Under the pieces are notes generated by a model. It was given only the letters and a program-made list of their open reading frames with translations, was not told where the DNA came from and searched no databases. This document shows positions 31,932 through 41,256 of a DNA stretch of 64,000 nucleotides, piece after piece. Positions within the stretch are counted from its first letter, which is position 1. Each line of letters opens with the position of its first letter. The position numbers and the translations under genes are program-made. Origin of the DNA: Thiopseudomonas denitrificans (lineage in GTDB: Bacteria > Pseudomonadota > Gammaproteobacteria > Pseudomonadales > Pseudomonadaceae); assembly GCF_002866065.1 (NCBI RefSeq), contig NZ_LNJZ01000008.1:269759-333758 (forward strand), in the 5' to 3' direction.

Positions 31932-32707
31932 GCCAGCCATTGATCCGGCTTGAACATGGCTGCGTCAGTTTTGCCGGTCAACCCGCCCTGGAAGACGTCA
32001 GCCTGGAGTTGCAGCAGGGCGAGATCGTCACCCTAGTTGGTCCCAACGGTTCCGGCAAGACCACGCTGGTACGGGTGCTGCTCGGATTGCTGCCACTGGA
32101 CAGCGGTACACTCTGGCGCACGCCCAGACTGCGCATCGGCTACATGCCGCAAAAGCTGGCAGTACATGCCACCCTGCCCCTGACGGTGAAACGCTTTTTG
32201 CAACTGGTGCCGGGCGTCAAGGCGGCAGAGATCAAAACCGCTCTGCAGGAAACCGGTGCACTCAAGGTGTATCACAGCCCGCTACAGCGCATTTCCGGTG
32301 GCGAACTGCAACGGGTGCTGCTGGCCCGCGCCCTGCTGCGCAAGCCGCAGCTGCTGGTGCTGGACGAACCGGTACAGGGTGTCGATGTCAACGGCCAGCT
32401 GGAGCTGTACAACCTGATTGGCCGTTTGCGCGAACGCTATGGCTGCGGCGTACTGATGGTCTCTCACGACCTGCATCTGGTGATGCGCGCCACCGACCGC
32501 GTGCTGTGCCTCAACCGTCACCTGTGCTGCAGCGGCCAGCCGGAACAGGTCAGCCACCATCCGGCCTTCGTTGCCCTGTTTGGCGACCAGGCAGCGCGGG
32601 ATCTGGCGGTTTATCACCACGCCCACGACCATCAGCACGACCTGCACGGCTGCGTGCTGGACGACAGCAAACCCCACGACCACGGACCGGACTGCACCCA
32701 TGCCTGA
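31928..32707 (+). CDS. znuC: Zinc ABC transporter ATP-binding protein
   Basis: The 259-residue ATPase has Walker [17 protein letters not shown] (about residues 36-50), signature [17 protein letters not shown], Walker [13 protein letters not shown] and H-loop VSHDLH. The C-terminus is His-rich ([12 protein letters not shown] ... [10 protein letters not shown]), often seen in ZnuC. The start is GTG at 31928, overlapping the zur stop. znuB overlaps its end by eight bases. Confidence 0.95.
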   Translation: MSQPLIRLEHGCVSFAGQPALEDVSLELQQGEIVTLVGPNGSGKTTLVRVLLGLLPLDSGTLWRTPRLRIGYMPQKLAVHATLPLTVKRFLQLVPGVKAAEIKTALQETGALKVYHSPLQRISGGELQRVLLARALLRKPQLLVLDEPVQGVDVNGQLELYNLIGRLRERYGCGVLMVSHDLHLVMRATDRVLCLNRHLCCSGQPEQVSHHPAFVALFGDQAARDLAVYHHAHDHQHDLHGCVLDDSKPHDHGPDCTHA

Positions 32708-33485
32708 GTTTCTTCTTTACGCCCTGCTCTCTGGTCTGGCGCTGGCACTGGTGGCCGGCCCGCTGGGCGCATTTGTGGTCTGGCGACGCATGGCCTACTT
32801 TGGCGATACCCTGTCGCACTCGGCACTGTTCGGTGTGGCCATCGGTCTGCTGCTGGATGTGCAGCCGGCACTGGCGGTGGTGATCAGCAGCCTGCTGCTG
32901 GCCCTGCTGCTGGTTACCCTGCAACAACGCCAGCCACTGGCTTCGGACACGGTGCTGGGCATTCTGGCACACAGTACCCTGTCGCTGGGGCTGGTCACGC
33001 TCAGCTTCATGGAGTCGGTGCGGGTGGACCTGATGGGCTACCTGTTTGGCGATCTGCTCTCGGTCACCGGCAGTGACCTGATCGGCATCCTCGCCGGCAG
33101 CATGCTGGTATTGCTGGGCCTGCTGTGGCTGTGGCGGCCGTTACTGGCCATGACCGTAGATGAAGAACTGGCCCGGGTCGAGGGCGTGCCGGTAGCCGGC
33201 CTGCGTTTGGCCCTGATGCTGCTGATGGCCCTGGTGATCGGTGTGGCGATGAAGATTGTCGGCGTGCTGCTGATCACTTCGCTGCTGATCATCCCTGCCG
33301 CCACCGCCCAGCGGCATGCCCGCAGCCCCGAACAGATGGTGCTGATCGCTACCCTGCTGGGCATGGCCGCGGTCTGCGCCGGGCTGGCCATGTCCTGGCA
33401 TCTGGATACGCCAGCCGGGCCTTCGATCGTGGTGTGCGCCGCCGCCTGGTTCGTCTGCAGCCTGTTATGGCCGGTACGCAGATAG
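32700..33485 (+). CDS. znuB: Zinc ABC transporter permease
   Basis: A 261-residue ABC-3 family permease with about eight membrane segments. Conserved regions are [33 protein letters not shown] and [20 protein letters not shown]. The ATG at 32700 overlaps the end of znuC by eight bases; the frame open upstream of it is a shadow of znuC. It completes the Zn2+ importer with ZnuA and ZnuC. Confidence 0.95.
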   Translation: MPEFLLYALLSGLALALVAGPLGAFVVWRRMAYFGDTLSHSALFGVAIGLLLDVQPALAVVISSLLLALLLVTLQQRQPLASDTVLGILAHSTLSLGLVTLSFMESVRVDLMGYLFGDLLSVTGSDLIGILAGSMLVLLGLLWLWRPLLAMTVDEELARVEGVPVAGLRLALMLLMALVIGVAMKIVGVLLITSLLIIPAATAQRHARSPEQMVLIATLLGMAAVCAGLAMSWHLDTPAGPSIVVCAAAWFVCSLLWPVRR

Positions 33486-33494
33486 CCTCTGACT

Positions 33495-34286
33495 TTATTT
33501 ATCCAGCTCCACATATTGCGCAGTAATCTGATCCATATTCATGAGAATTTTTTCGGCAGCCCGAGCCACCAAAAACGGGATATATTTTCTCTCACCTCCT
33601 TCTTCGTTCAGCTGGAAGCTGGTCCGAAATATAACCCACTGCCGCCCTACTTCTGTTAGGCCTTGTTGTATTTCCCGCGTATTTTCTGGAGCAGCCTGCA
33701 AATATGCCAATGCTCCTTCAAACTCATAACGTGCACTCAGCATTTGCTGATCAAGTTCGGTATCATGAAATCCGCTGCTGGCCAGCATATAGAGTTTGGC
33801 TATGCGTTGTGACAGCATGCGTTGCCGGCCCGCAGTATTGACCAGCCTGGCAGGTACCGTTCCCGATTCCTCCTGTAGTTTCAGCACCACATCATTGGTT
33901 GCATTGAGCAAAGGGGCATCAAATACCAGTAAAGCTTGTAAGCTTTCTTGGCCAACCGGACCTTGCAAAACGAGCCTGAACTCCCTCCACAACTGCCCGG
34001 TTTCTTGCAGTGCCGTCTGTACAGGCTCACTACGCGCATTCCTGGCCAGCTGGTCTAATTGCTTGTCAAACAGGGCAGCAGCATCTTCAAGCTGTTTTTT
34101 TGCCTCCACAGGATCAATATCGGTCAATATTTGCGCATACGCCTTGATCATGCGTTGCGTTAGCATGCGCTGCAAACCTGCCTGATCTATCATTTCGGGA
34201 AGTGCAACATCGGCCAGCGCAGCTGCTGGCAGCAGCAGCGCAACCAGCCATGCATAGCACAATGGACGCATCATTTTCATAACCAT
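33495..34286 (-). CDS. Secreted protein with two PilJ/NarX-type sensor repeats
   Basis: A 263-residue protein with a signal peptide (about residues 1-25, ...LLLPAAALADV) and two helical repeats of the type IV pili methyl-accepting/nitrate sensor N-domain (PF13675-like). Each begins with the same signature: AGLQRMLTQRMIKAYAQI (about 36-53) and AGRQRMLSQRIAKLYMLA (about 150-167). No transmembrane signalling part, kinase or cyclase domain follows, so it is a free-standing periplasmic ligand-binding module. The ATG at 34286 is preceded by GGAG at nine bases. It converges with znuB. No partner sensor is adjacent and the ligand is unknown. Confidence 0.8.
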   Translation of the reverse strand: MVMKMMRPLCYAWLVALLLPAAALADVALPEMIDQAGLQRMLTQRMIKAYAQILTDIDPVEAKKQLEDAAALFDKQLDQLARNARSEPVQTALQETGQLWREFRLVLQGPVGQESLQALLVFDAPLLNATNDVVLKLQEESGTVPARLVNTAGRQRMLSQRIAKLYMLASSGFHDTELDQQMLSARYEFEGALAYLQAAPENTREIQQGLTEVGRQWVIFRTSFQLNEEGGERKYIPFLVARAAEKILMNMDQITAQYVELDK

Positions 34287-34681
34287 ACCCAATAACTCCC
34301 TGTAAACCGGTAAAAGCCAGGCTGTGCAGCAACACTCAGAAACACACCCATACCATGTGTAATACCAATGTCAGCCTGACCGACAGGCAGAAGTCTGGGA
34401 GCCGATCCCAGTAAACGCAATCTGCATTCGTGGGTACAAAACAGGACCAATTTGGGTATAAATATCCTGTCGCACCACCCGACAACAGGCCCGACCAGTC
34501 GTCATGAAACAAAAAATACTCACCGGAATTCTTGCCGTGGTCATCTGCGACGCATCTATTACCAACAAGAAATTTGAAGCCCCGCAGCTAAAGGTTATAC
34601 TTGCAGCCTGGCGATGCAGCCGGTACACGCTGTACCAGCGGATTGCATTGTTGGCATAGTCAAAGCCCATCAGGAGTTCCC
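34287..34681. other. Intergenic region with the gcvT promoter
   Basis: This gap of 395 bases lies between the divergent PilJ-domain gene and gcvT. It holds a small stem CTGGGA-GCCGA-TCCCAG (34395-34411). A short plus-strand frame (34504-34659, 51 codons) begins with a signal-like MKQKILTGILAVVIC but lacks a ribosome binding site, so I do not call it a gene. I looked for a glycine riboswitch upstream of gcvT and saw no match to its conserved segments. Confidence 0.4.
34574..34601 (+). promoter_or_regulatory. Probable sigma-70 promoter of gcvT-gcvH
   Basis: TTGAAG (34574-34579), 16 bases, then TATACT (34596-34601). The gcvT ATG is 80 bases downstream. Confidence 0.5.
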
Positions 34682-35764
34682 ATGGGACTACACACCCCTA
34701 TGTATGACATGCACCTGGCTCTGGGTGCCAAAATGATCGACTTTCACGGCTGGGAAATGCCCCTGCACTATGGCTCCCAGGTTGAAGAGCATCACCAGGT
34801 ACGCAACGACTGTGGGGTCTTTGACGCCTCGCACATGAGCACCACGGACATTACCGGCCCCGATGCCGAATCACTGCTGCTTAAGGTCCTGAGCAACAAT
34901 GTGACCCTGCTGCAGAAAGCCGGTGCCGGCCATTACAGCGCCATGCTCAACGAACAGGGAGGGGTGATTGACGACCTGATCGTGTTCCGCATGGATGACG
35001 GCTTCCGCCTGATCAACAACGCCTTCACCCGCGATAAAGTGCAACCCTGGCTGCAACAGCATGCCGCCGGACTGGACGTGACCATCCGCCCGCGCGACGA
35101 TCTGGCCCACTTTGCCGTGCAGGGCCCGAATACCATCGAACGTCTGGGCAGCGTGCTCAACTCCGGCCGTGTACAGATCATCGGCGGTTTGCAGCCTTAT
35201 CACGGCCATTGTGACGGCGACTGGTTCCTGAGCCGTACCGGTTACACCGGCGAGGACGGCATCGAGATACTGCTGCCGGCCAGCCAGGCGGTGGACTTCT
35301 TCAACGAACTGATCGGTGCCGGCATTACCCCCATCGGCCTCGGTGCCCGCGACACCCTGCGCCTTGAGGCCGGTTTCACCCTGTTCGGCAACGACATGGA
35401 CGAGCACATCAGTCCCTACTCGGCCAACATGCATCATGTGGTGGCAATGGAGCCGGCAGAGCGCGAGTTCATCGGCCGCAGCGCACTGGAGCAACAGCTG
35501 GCTCACGGCATCAGCGAAAAACTGGTCGGCCTGGTGCTTGAAGAGCGCGGTGTGCTACGCCATGGCCAGCCCGTGCGCATCGCAAGCGTCGGTGAAGGCA
35601 CCATCACCAGCGGCAGCTTTTCTCCCACCCTGGGCAAGGCCATTGCGCTGGCCAGGGTACCGGTCAACACAGCCGAGCGCGGCGAAGTGGAAATTCGCGG
35701 TCGCTGGTTCCCCGTACGGATTGTGCGCCCGCGCTTTGTCCGTCACGGCAAGATTCTGATCTGA
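34682..35764 (+). CDS. gcvT: Glycine cleavage system T protein (aminomethyltransferase)
   Basis: GcvT transfers the methylene group from the aminomethyl-lipoyl arm of GcvH to tetrahydrofolate and releases ammonia. The 360-residue protein has the usual start [81 protein letters not shown] and the C-terminal [21 protein letters not shown] at 34682 is preceded by AGGAG. gcvH follows 25 bases later. gcvP is not in the window. Confidence 0.95.
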   Translation: MGLHTPMYDMHLALGAKMIDFHGWEMPLHYGSQVEEHHQVRNDCGVFDASHMSTTDITGPDAESLLLKVLSNNVTLLQKAGAGHYSAMLNEQGGVIDDLIVFRMDDGFRLINNAFTRDKVQPWLQQHAAGLDVTIRPRDDLAHFAVQGPNTIERLGSVLNSGRVQIIGGLQPYHGHCDGDWFLSRTGYTGEDGIEILLPASQAVDFFNELIGAGITPIGLGARDTLRLEAGFTLFGNDMDEHISPYSANMHHVVAMEPAEREFIGRSALEQQLAHGISEKLVGLVLEERGVLRHGQPVRIASVGEGTITSGSFSPTLGKAIALARVPVNTAERGEVEIRGRWFPVRIVRPRFVRHGKILI

Positions 35765-35789
35765 CAATCAACAACAAGAGACTATCGCC

Positions 35790-36173
35790 ATGAGTACTGC
35801 ACCCGAAGAACTCCGTTATGCCGCCACCCACGAATGGCTCCGCCTGGAAGCCGACGGTACCGTAACCCTCGGCATTACCGACCATGCCCAGGCAGCCCTG
35901 GGAGACATCGTCTATCTGGAACTGCCTGAACAGGGCAGCCAGCTGACCGCCGGCCAGGTGGCTGGCGTGGTCGAGTCGGTCAAGGCCGCTTCGGACTATC
36001 ACGCGCCCATCAGCGGCACGGTCACCGAGGTCAACGAGGGCTTGGTGGACGCGCCGGAAGGCATCAATACCCACCCGTACCAGAGCTGGTTTTATCGCAT
36101 GCAGCCTGCGAATCCGGCAGAAATCGAACAACTGCTGGATGCAGCCGGCTACCTGAAACAATGCACCGCCTGA
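35790..36173 (+). CDS. gcvH: Glycine cleavage system H protein
   Basis: GcvH is the lipoyl carrier that shuttles the aminomethyl group between GcvP and GcvT. The 127-residue protein contains the lipoylation site [18 protein letters not shown] (Lys about residue 63) in a typical biotinyl/lipoyl beta barrel with [20 protein letters not shown] at the start and [10 protein letters not shown] at the end. It forms an operon with gcvT. Confidence 0.96.
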   Translation: MSTAPEELRYAATHEWLRLEADGTVTLGITDHAQAALGDIVYLELPEQGSQLTAGQVAGVVESVKAASDYHAPISGTVTEVNEGLVDAPEGINTHPYQSWFYRMQPANPAEIEQLLDAAGYLKQCTA

Positions 36174-36188
36174 CCGGTCTTTCCATCT

Positions 36189-36216
36189 TGTAGGTGCGAA
36201 TAAATTCGCACCTACA
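36189..36216. repeat. REP-like palindrome between gcvH and folA
   Basis: A perfect 28-nt palindrome with the 18-nt core GTGCGAATAAATTCGCAC at 36194-36211 and flanks TGTAG/CTACA. It lies between two convergent genes, 16 bases after gcvH, and may act as a transcript end or stabiliser. Confidence 0.8.
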
Positions 36217-36236
36217 GGCAACTCTTTATCTGCCGC

Positions 36237-36758
36237 CTACTGCGCCGGCTCCCGGCGCTCCCACACTTCGAAGGTATAGGCCGGTCGGCCATCCAGTTCC
36301 GGTTGCGGCTGGGCGTCCACACGCTGCCACTCGTCAAACGGCAGCTGCGGAAACCAGGTATCACCTTCCAGCTCCAGCTCGATGCGGGTCAGGTACACCC
36401 GGCTGGCCTGTGCCAACGCCTGGTGATAAAGCTGGCCGCCGCCGATCAGCATCACCTCGTCCACGCCCTGCTCCTCCGCCCATTTCCGGCCACGTTCAAC
36501 CGCGCCGGTCAGGTCGGCAAATACCTCGGCTCCGTCCAGCTGCAAGTCCGGCTGGCGGCTGACCACAATGTTGAGCCGGCCCGGCAGCGGGCGGCCCAGC
36601 GACTCCCAGGTTTTCCGCCCCATGATCACCGGCTTGCCCAGCGTCCGCGCCTTGAAATAGCGCAAGTCTTCAGGCAGGTGCCAGGGCATGGCATTATCAC
36701 GACCTATGACCCGGTTACGGGTAGCGGCTACAATAAGACACAAAGGCAAACTCGACAT
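36237..36758 (-). CDS. folA: Dihydrofolate reductase
   Basis: FolA reduces dihydrofolate to tetrahydrofolate with NADPH. The 173-residue protein shows LIVAATRNRVIGRDNAMPWH with the catalytic loop, LPEDLRYFK (catalytic acid), KPVIMGRKTWESLGRPLPGR, NIVVSR, and VMLIGGGQLYHQAL. It converges with gcvH and is divergent from the DUF2868 gene, an arrangement also seen in Pseudomonas. Confidence 0.96.
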   Translation of the reverse strand: MSSLPLCLIVAATRNRVIGRDNAMPWHLPEDLRYFKARTLGKPVIMGRKTWESLGRPLPGRLNIVVSRQPDLQLDGAEVFADLTGAVERGRKWAEEQGVDEVMLIGGGQLYHQALAQASRVYLTRIELELEGDTWFPQLPFDEWQRVDAQPQPELDGRPAYTFEVWERREPAQ

Positions 36759-36834
36759 CGACAGGCTCTGCTTTATTCAACATGAGCGTCATGATGCCGC
36801 TTAAACAGGTTCTGAACAATGCTTTATATAATTT

Positions 36835-38232
36835 ATGCATAACACCGCTTCGGCTGCCCCCGATCTGGAGCAGCTTTCCCCCCTGCAACGCCTGTGGCTA
36901 TGCGAAGGCATCCGCCTGCATGAGCAGCATCATCCCCTGCTGGAAGACAGCGAAGCCTGCCGTCTGGCCCGTCAACAGGGTCAGTCGCTGCAACAGCGTA
37001 TCGAGCTACGCAACCTGACGCTGGCCCGCCAGCAAGGGCTGACCGGCGCACTGCAGAACTGGCTGAGCGCCGCCCGCTGGTTGGGCTTGGCGCTGACCGC
37101 GCTGGCCCTGCTGACCGGCTACGGACTGGCCAGTACTGCCCTGAGCCGGCAGGCCGACACCATCAATGTAGTCTGGGCATTATTCGGACTGCTGGGCCTG
37201 CATCTGGTTACATTACTGTTCTGGCTGGCCGGCATGCTGTTTCGCCCCGGGCAACCCTCCTGGTTCATGCAACTGCCACTGGACCTGACCGGACATATCA
37301 GCCGTAGTCCTCACGCCGCCCGACTAACCAGCGCACTGCTCAGCCTGCTGGGTCGCCGGCACCTGCTGCCCGCCGCCCTGAGCCGGCTGGCACACGGCTG
37401 GTGGCTGCTGGTGCTGCTCACCGCCCTGCTGGCCTCGTTGATGCTGCTTGGCACCCACCGCTACGCCTTCGTCTGGGAAACCACCATTGCCCAACCGGAC
37501 AGCTTTGTCAGCCTGGTACAAGCCTTGGGCTGGCCCGGCCAGTGGCTGGGCTTTGCCCTGCCCGATGCCGAGCTGATCCGCGCCAGCGGCGAGCAGCTGC
37601 TGAGCGACGAACTGTCCCGTCGCACCTGGGCCAGCTGGCTGATAGGTGTACTGGTGGTCTATGGTCTGCTGCCCCGCCTGTTGCTGGCGGTGTTTTTCCA
37701 GTGGCGCTGGCAGCGCGGCAAACGCAGGCTGCAGCTGGATGAAAACTCCGCCGACTGGGCCTATCTGCATGCCCGCCTGCAACCTGCGGTGCAAAGCGGC
37801 CAGATTATCGACCCGGCACCGCAACAGATACCGCAGCCCGAACCGGCAACCGCCAGCGGCACACACAGCCATGCCCTGCTGGCCGGGCTGGAACTTGAGG
37901 ATCCTCTGCAATGGCCGCTGGCCCTACCTGCTTCCCTGCAGCAACTGGGCAATCTGGATGGCTATGCAGCCCAGCAGGCCCTGCTGGAACAACTGGCAGC
38001 CCGACCCGGGCAAGCACTGGTACTGGCCTGCGACAGCCGCCGCTCGCCAGACCGGGGCAGTCTGCATTTCATCAGCGAACTGACCCGCAGCTGCAACCTG
38101 CAGGTCTGGCTGCTGCATGCCGAACAGGACCCGCAACGGCTGTCAGGCTGGCAACAGGCACTCACGCAGCTGCAGGTCGCTCACAGCACCAGCGCCCCCT
38201 GGCTGACGACAGGAAGCAGCCCTCATGCCTAA
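36835..38232 (+). CDS. DUF2868 membrane protein
   Basis: A 465-residue protein with a charged N-terminal part (1-80), then about four to six membrane helices (about 82-310: WLGLALTALALLTGYGLA, VVWALFGLLGLHLVTLLFWL, WWLLVLLTALLASLMLL, WLIGVLVVYGLLPRLLL), and a soluble C-terminus of about 150 residues. It matches the DUF2868 family, which pairs with a DUF3482 GTPase. The GTPase gene overlaps it by eight bases here. Function unknown; the pairing suggests a membrane anchor or effector for the GTPase. Confidence 0.85.
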   Translation: MHNTASAAPDLEQLSPLQRLWLCEGIRLHEQHHPLLEDSEACRLARQQGQSLQQRIELRNLTLARQQGLTGALQNWLSAARWLGLALTALALLTGYGLASTALSRQADTINVVWALFGLLGLHLVTLLFWLAGMLFRPGQPSWFMQLPLDLTGHISRSPHAARLTSALLSLLGRRHLLPAALSRLAHGWWLLVLLTALLASLMLLGTHRYAFVWETTIAQPDSFVSLVQALGWPGQWLGFALPDAELIRASGEQLLSDELSRRTWASWLIGVLVVYGLLPRLLLAVFFQWRWQRGKRRLQLDENSADWAYLHARLQPAVQSGQIIDPAPQQIPQPEPATASGTHSHALLAGLELEDPLQWPLALPASLQQLGNLDGYAAQQALLEQLAARPGQALVLACDSRRSPDRGSLHFISELTRSCNLQVWLLHAEQDPQRLSGWQQALTQLQVAHSTSAPWLTTGSSPHA

Positions 38233-39592
38233 AACACCCGTCATGCAATTGGCCGTGGTTGGCCATACCAACGTCGGCAAAACCTCGCTGCTGCGCACCC
38301 TGACCCGTGACAGCAGCTTCGGTGAAGTCAGCCACCGTCACAGCACCACCCGTCACGTCGAGCGGGTCCGGCTGGGCACCGCCAGCCAGCCGGTACTGGA
38401 CCTGTACGACACTCCGGGCCTGGAAGACGCCATGGCACTGCTGGCCTATATAGGTCAGCTGACAGAAACCGGCCCTGCACTGGATGGCCCTGCACGCATC
38501 GAGCTTTTTCTTTCCAGCAACGCAGCCGGCCAGCGCTTCGAACAGGAAGCCAAGGTGCTGCGCCAGCTGCTCAAATCCGATGCAGCCCTGTACGTGATCG
38601 ACGCTCGCGAACCGGTACTGGCCAAATACCGTGACGAGCTGGCCTTGCTCAACATGTGTGGCAAGCCGTTACTACCGGTACTCAATTTCACGCACAGCCC
38701 GCAGCAGCAAACCTCTGCCTGGCGCGAAGCGCTGGCCCGGCTGAGCCTGCATGCCGTTATCTGCTTTGACAGCGTCAGCCCACCGGAAGATGGTGAGCAG
38801 GGGCTCTATGACAGTCTGGCGCTGCTGCGCCAGGATCACCGCGCCGCCCTGCAGGAACTACAGGCCTGGCACCAGCAGCAAGGTCGACAGCGGGCCCAGG
38901 CGGCCCGGCTGCAAATCGCCGGATTGCTGGTGGATGTCGCCGCCGCCCGCCTGGCTGTCAGGCCCGAACAGGCCGCCAGCGAACTGCAACACCTGCAGCA
39001 ATGGGTACGCCAGCGCGAACAGGCCTGTACTGCCCGGCTGCTGGATATTTACGCCTTTGACCAGAATGAAGTCAGCGCCGCAGAAGTGCCGCTAGAATCG
39101 GGCCGCTGGTCCACCGACCTGTTCAGCAGCGAGGCGCTGGCCGATGCCGGCATCAAGCTGGGCAGTGGCGCGGCTGCCGGTGCGGCTGTCGGTTTCGGCA
39201 TCGACGTCATGACCGGTGGCTTTTCCCTGGGTATGGGTACCTTGCTCGGCGGCCTGATTGGCGGCACAGCGCAGTGGTCACGCCGCTATGGCAAGCGCAT
39301 GCTGCATCTGGCGCAGGGTCATGAAGAGCTGACCGTCAGCGATGCCATCCTGTTGCTGCTGCAAGCACGCCAGCTGCACCTGCTGGAAATACTGCGCAAA
39401 CGCGGCCACGCCGCCAGCGAAAGCATCCAAATCGCCGATATAGCGGCCCGGCAGGAACAGCTGCCGGCACCGCTTAAAGCAGCTCGCAGCCAGCCGCACT
39501 GGTCCAGCCTGGCCGGTGACCGACACTTGCAGGACCCGGAGCGCAACAGGTGTGTAGAGCAGCTTGCAGCAATGTCAGCCCTCCATGACTAA
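38225..39592 (+). CDS. GTPase with C-terminal DUF3482
   Basis: A 455-residue P-loop GTPase. G1 is VVGHTNVGKTSLLRTL (about residues 10-25), G2 lies in SHRHSTTRHVE, G3 is LDLYDTPGLEDA, and a G4-like site falls in PVLNFTHS where the usual NKxD is not evident. The C-terminal DUF3482 half carries a glycine-zipper hydrophobic stretch (LGSGAAAGAAVGFGIDVMTG ... MGTLLGGLIGG, about 317-350) that could insert in a membrane. The start overlaps the DUF2868 gene (ATGCCTAA), so the products are probably partners. Biological role unknown. Confidence 0.88.
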   Translation: MPKTPVMQLAVVGHTNVGKTSLLRTLTRDSSFGEVSHRHSTTRHVERVRLGTASQPVLDLYDTPGLEDAMALLAYIGQLTETGPALDGPARIELFLSSNAAGQRFEQEAKVLRQLLKSDAALYVIDAREPVLAKYRDELALLNMCGKPLLPVLNFTHSPQQQTSAWREALARLSLHAVICFDSVSPPEDGEQGLYDSLALLRQDHRAALQELQAWHQQQGRQRAQAARLQIAGLLVDVAAARLAVRPEQAASELQHLQQWVRQREQACTARLLDIYAFDQNEVSAAEVPLESGRWSTDLFSSEALADAGIKLGSGAAAGAAVGFGIDVMTGGFSLGMGTLLGGLIGGTAQWSRRYGKRMLHLAQGHEELTVSDAILLLLQARQLHLLEILRKRGHAASESIQIADIAARQEQLPAPLKAARSQPHWSSLAGDRHLQDPERNRCVEQLAAMSALHD

Positions 39593-39628
39593 CGGTCGGC
39601 GCGATCAGTTCTTCGTTACTGTACAATC

Positions 39629-40312
39629 CTAATCAGCATCCTGGGCACCAGCCCACCAACGCTGTGCAGCTGCCCGGTCAAAAGCAGGCAAAGTCTCGGT
39701 CTCAATATGCGAATTAGCCAGAGCTTTATATGTCGTACGGAACAGAGACAGCTTTTCTGGAGCGTCAGTAACAGATACATCGAACGTTCCGCCAGAGACT
39801 CCCGTCACCGATTGGTCAAGAAGCGGAATGACCGGACCAGCACGGAACTCCTCACCCACCCTAGGGCGGAGCTTAGCCGTTACCTGCCCCATATAGCTGA
39901 TTGCTGATGGTGAAACCTTGAAATCCAACAGCATGGGAACCTGGAAAATGCCATTAAAAGGAAAAGCGTTAGCATTACCCGTGACCGCCATAAGCCTGTA
40001 CTCTCCTGGCACAAGTGCCATACGAACCAGATAAACACTGTCGCCGTTCTCTAGTTGCAACTTATCCTCTTCACGCAACTTGAAGTTTTGTCGATCAGTT
40101 TTTTTACTGCTGCCGGGCTTTTCTACATGTACAACAAAAGGTTTTGGCACATAACGACTGTTATCGTCCCTCGACACATCAATAGCAAGCAAAACAACAG
40201 ACTTCTCACGCGTATCAATTGCAACTGTTTTTTTATCCACCGCCATAGGGTTAACTGTTGCACATCCAGCCAGGATGCAGCACAGAAAAAGAGAAATAGC
40301 TTTTATTTTCAT
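39629..40312 (-). CDS. Putative lipoprotein
   Basis: A 227-residue protein with a lipoprotein signal (MKIKAISLFLCCILAGC; lipobox LAGC, Cys17) and a predicted beta-rich body without a domain I recognise. The ATG at 40312 gives the clean signal; an upstream ATG at 40327 adds five residues. It lies at the border between the housekeeping block and the CDI array, on the minus strand, downstream of the last immunity remnant. Whether it belongs to the array is unclear; as a secreted lipoprotein it differs from the CdiI proteins. Confidence 0.65.
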   Translation of the reverse strand: MKIKAISLFLCCILAGCATVNPMAVDKKTVAIDTREKSVVLLAIDVSRDDNSRYVPKPFVVHVEKPGSSKKTDRQNFKLREEDKLQLENGDSVYLVRMALVPGEYRLMAVTGNANAFPFNGIFQVPMLLDFKVSPSAISYMGQVTAKLRPRVGEEFRAGPVIPLLDQSVTGVSGGTFDVSVTDAPEKLSLFRTTYKALANSHIETETLPAFDRAAAQRWWAGAQDAD

Positions 40313-40374
40313 CACTTCATAATCCATTCAGTTTATTTGCGTATAAATACAAGCAGCAAGATTATTTTATTCAA

Positions 40375-40560
40375 CTATTTAGAATCATCATCAACCTCCC
40401 TGTCAGAACAAAGGTCTTCTTTCGTCAGGCCGTCTGTGTCATGCCATTGATCTTGAGCGCTTTTTTTGCACGGCGATGGAGTAGTTTTTCTTTGGCCAAG
40501 AAAAATAAATTAGCAAAACTTATTGATGATCCGGCCAGAAATAAAACTTGAGAAATCAAA
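40375..40560 (-). pseudogene. Degenerate CdiI remnant (129-residue type)
   Basis: Translation of the minus strand gives the end of a membrane segment followed by KEKLLHRRAKK. Then, one frame over, it gives KSAQDQWHDTDGLTKEDL...DDDSK and a stop at 40375. This is the tail of the immunity proteins at 47570 and 50496 (HRRANKSAQGQWYDTESL). The shift is explained by a run of seven A where the homologue at 50581 has eight. The N-terminal part is missing. Confidence 0.75.
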
Positions 40561-40596
40561 CATTAGCCCACCTGTTCAATATGCGCTCTCTCTAAC

Positions 40597-40808
40597 TCAC
40601 TGTTTCTTCTCCGCTTTAGAAAGGCATTTTGGCGGCTGTGGAGCCGGATAAGTCATCCCACCCGTTACGCCGACAATAACTGTCTGCCCCGGACGGTATT
40701 CATTACCGTCAATCAACTGGCCAGCCGCATCAAACCCTGCACCCAATGTAGTACCTGTCAAAACAGCACATGTCGGCAGCATATCCCAGCCAACCGGCAG
40801 ATGATATA
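40597..40808 (-). pseudogene. CdiA-CT remnant
   Basis: The coding frame reads LPVGWDMLPTCAVLTGTTLG, AGFDAAGQLIDGNEYRPGQT and VIVGVTGGMTYP, then a short unrelated tail (ending AEKKQ) and a stop at 40597. The same segment occurs inside the toxins at 47952-48914 and 50878-51417. Everything before and after this block is lost. It sits just upstream of the matching immunity remnant, so this was once a toxin-immunity pair. Confidence 0.75.
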
Positions 40809-40818
40809 GAATATGCTC

Positions 40819-41256
40819 TCACTGATTAAGCTTTTTAGGTAAAACCCATAAAGAAATTAAAAACGAAGAAATTGCCCCTAACAGAAACGGAACCGAGGGA
40901 TGCCAAATCAACCCAGGAAAAGGCTCTGCTCTACCAGTTGGGATTAAAAAATCTATTAATGGCCCCCACGCATAGGCAGTACACCCTCCTAACAATACTA
41001 AAAATAATACTTCACTGAAGCCTTTATGCAGTTTAAACAGACTACTAACCATGCCTAAAAAAACCGCAGGTAAACCGTAAAAAACTAGCGCCCCTAAACT
41101 CACTACGGACACAAGCGCCAGGTAAAATAGCAACGATTCATTTCTATTATAAAAATTTTCAAAAGAAAAAAAGGCAAAAGAAAATATTAAGGTCGTTGAA
41201 ATAACAGGGCATAACGAGAATCCAAAAAAAACCTTAAAATATGGATATTTCCTCAT
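40819..41256 (-). CDS. Orphan CdiI-like membrane immunity protein (homologue of native CdiI)
   Basis: A 145-residue protein with about four membrane helices. It aligns over its length with the native CdiI at 56280-56735: both begin with a tyrosine-proline pair and KVFFGF.LCP, have a GF/LVFYGLPA or GFYSVPA segment, and end VLPKK. ATG at 41256 overlaps the stop of the upstream toxin remnant (ATGA), as in the native pair. It could give resistance to a relative of the native toxin. It is intact although its toxin is not. Confidence 0.75.
   Translation of the reverse strand: MRKYPYFKVFFGFSLCPVISTTLIFSFAFFSFENFYNRNESLLFYLALVSVVSLGALVFYGLPAVFLGMVSSLFKLHKGFSEVLFLVLLGGCTAYAWGPLIDFLIPTGRAEPFPGLIWHPSVPFLLGAISSFLISLWVLPKKLNQ

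Noticed and set aside
34504..34659. A 51-codon frame with a signal-like start (MKQKILTGILAVVIC)
   Set aside because: There is no ribosome binding site and it overlaps the probable gcvT promoter. Kept only as a note in the intergenic entry.
34400..34681. A possible glycine riboswitch before gcvT
   Set aside because: None of the conserved segments of the glycine aptamer could be found; the leader looks too short and unstructured after the probable promoter.
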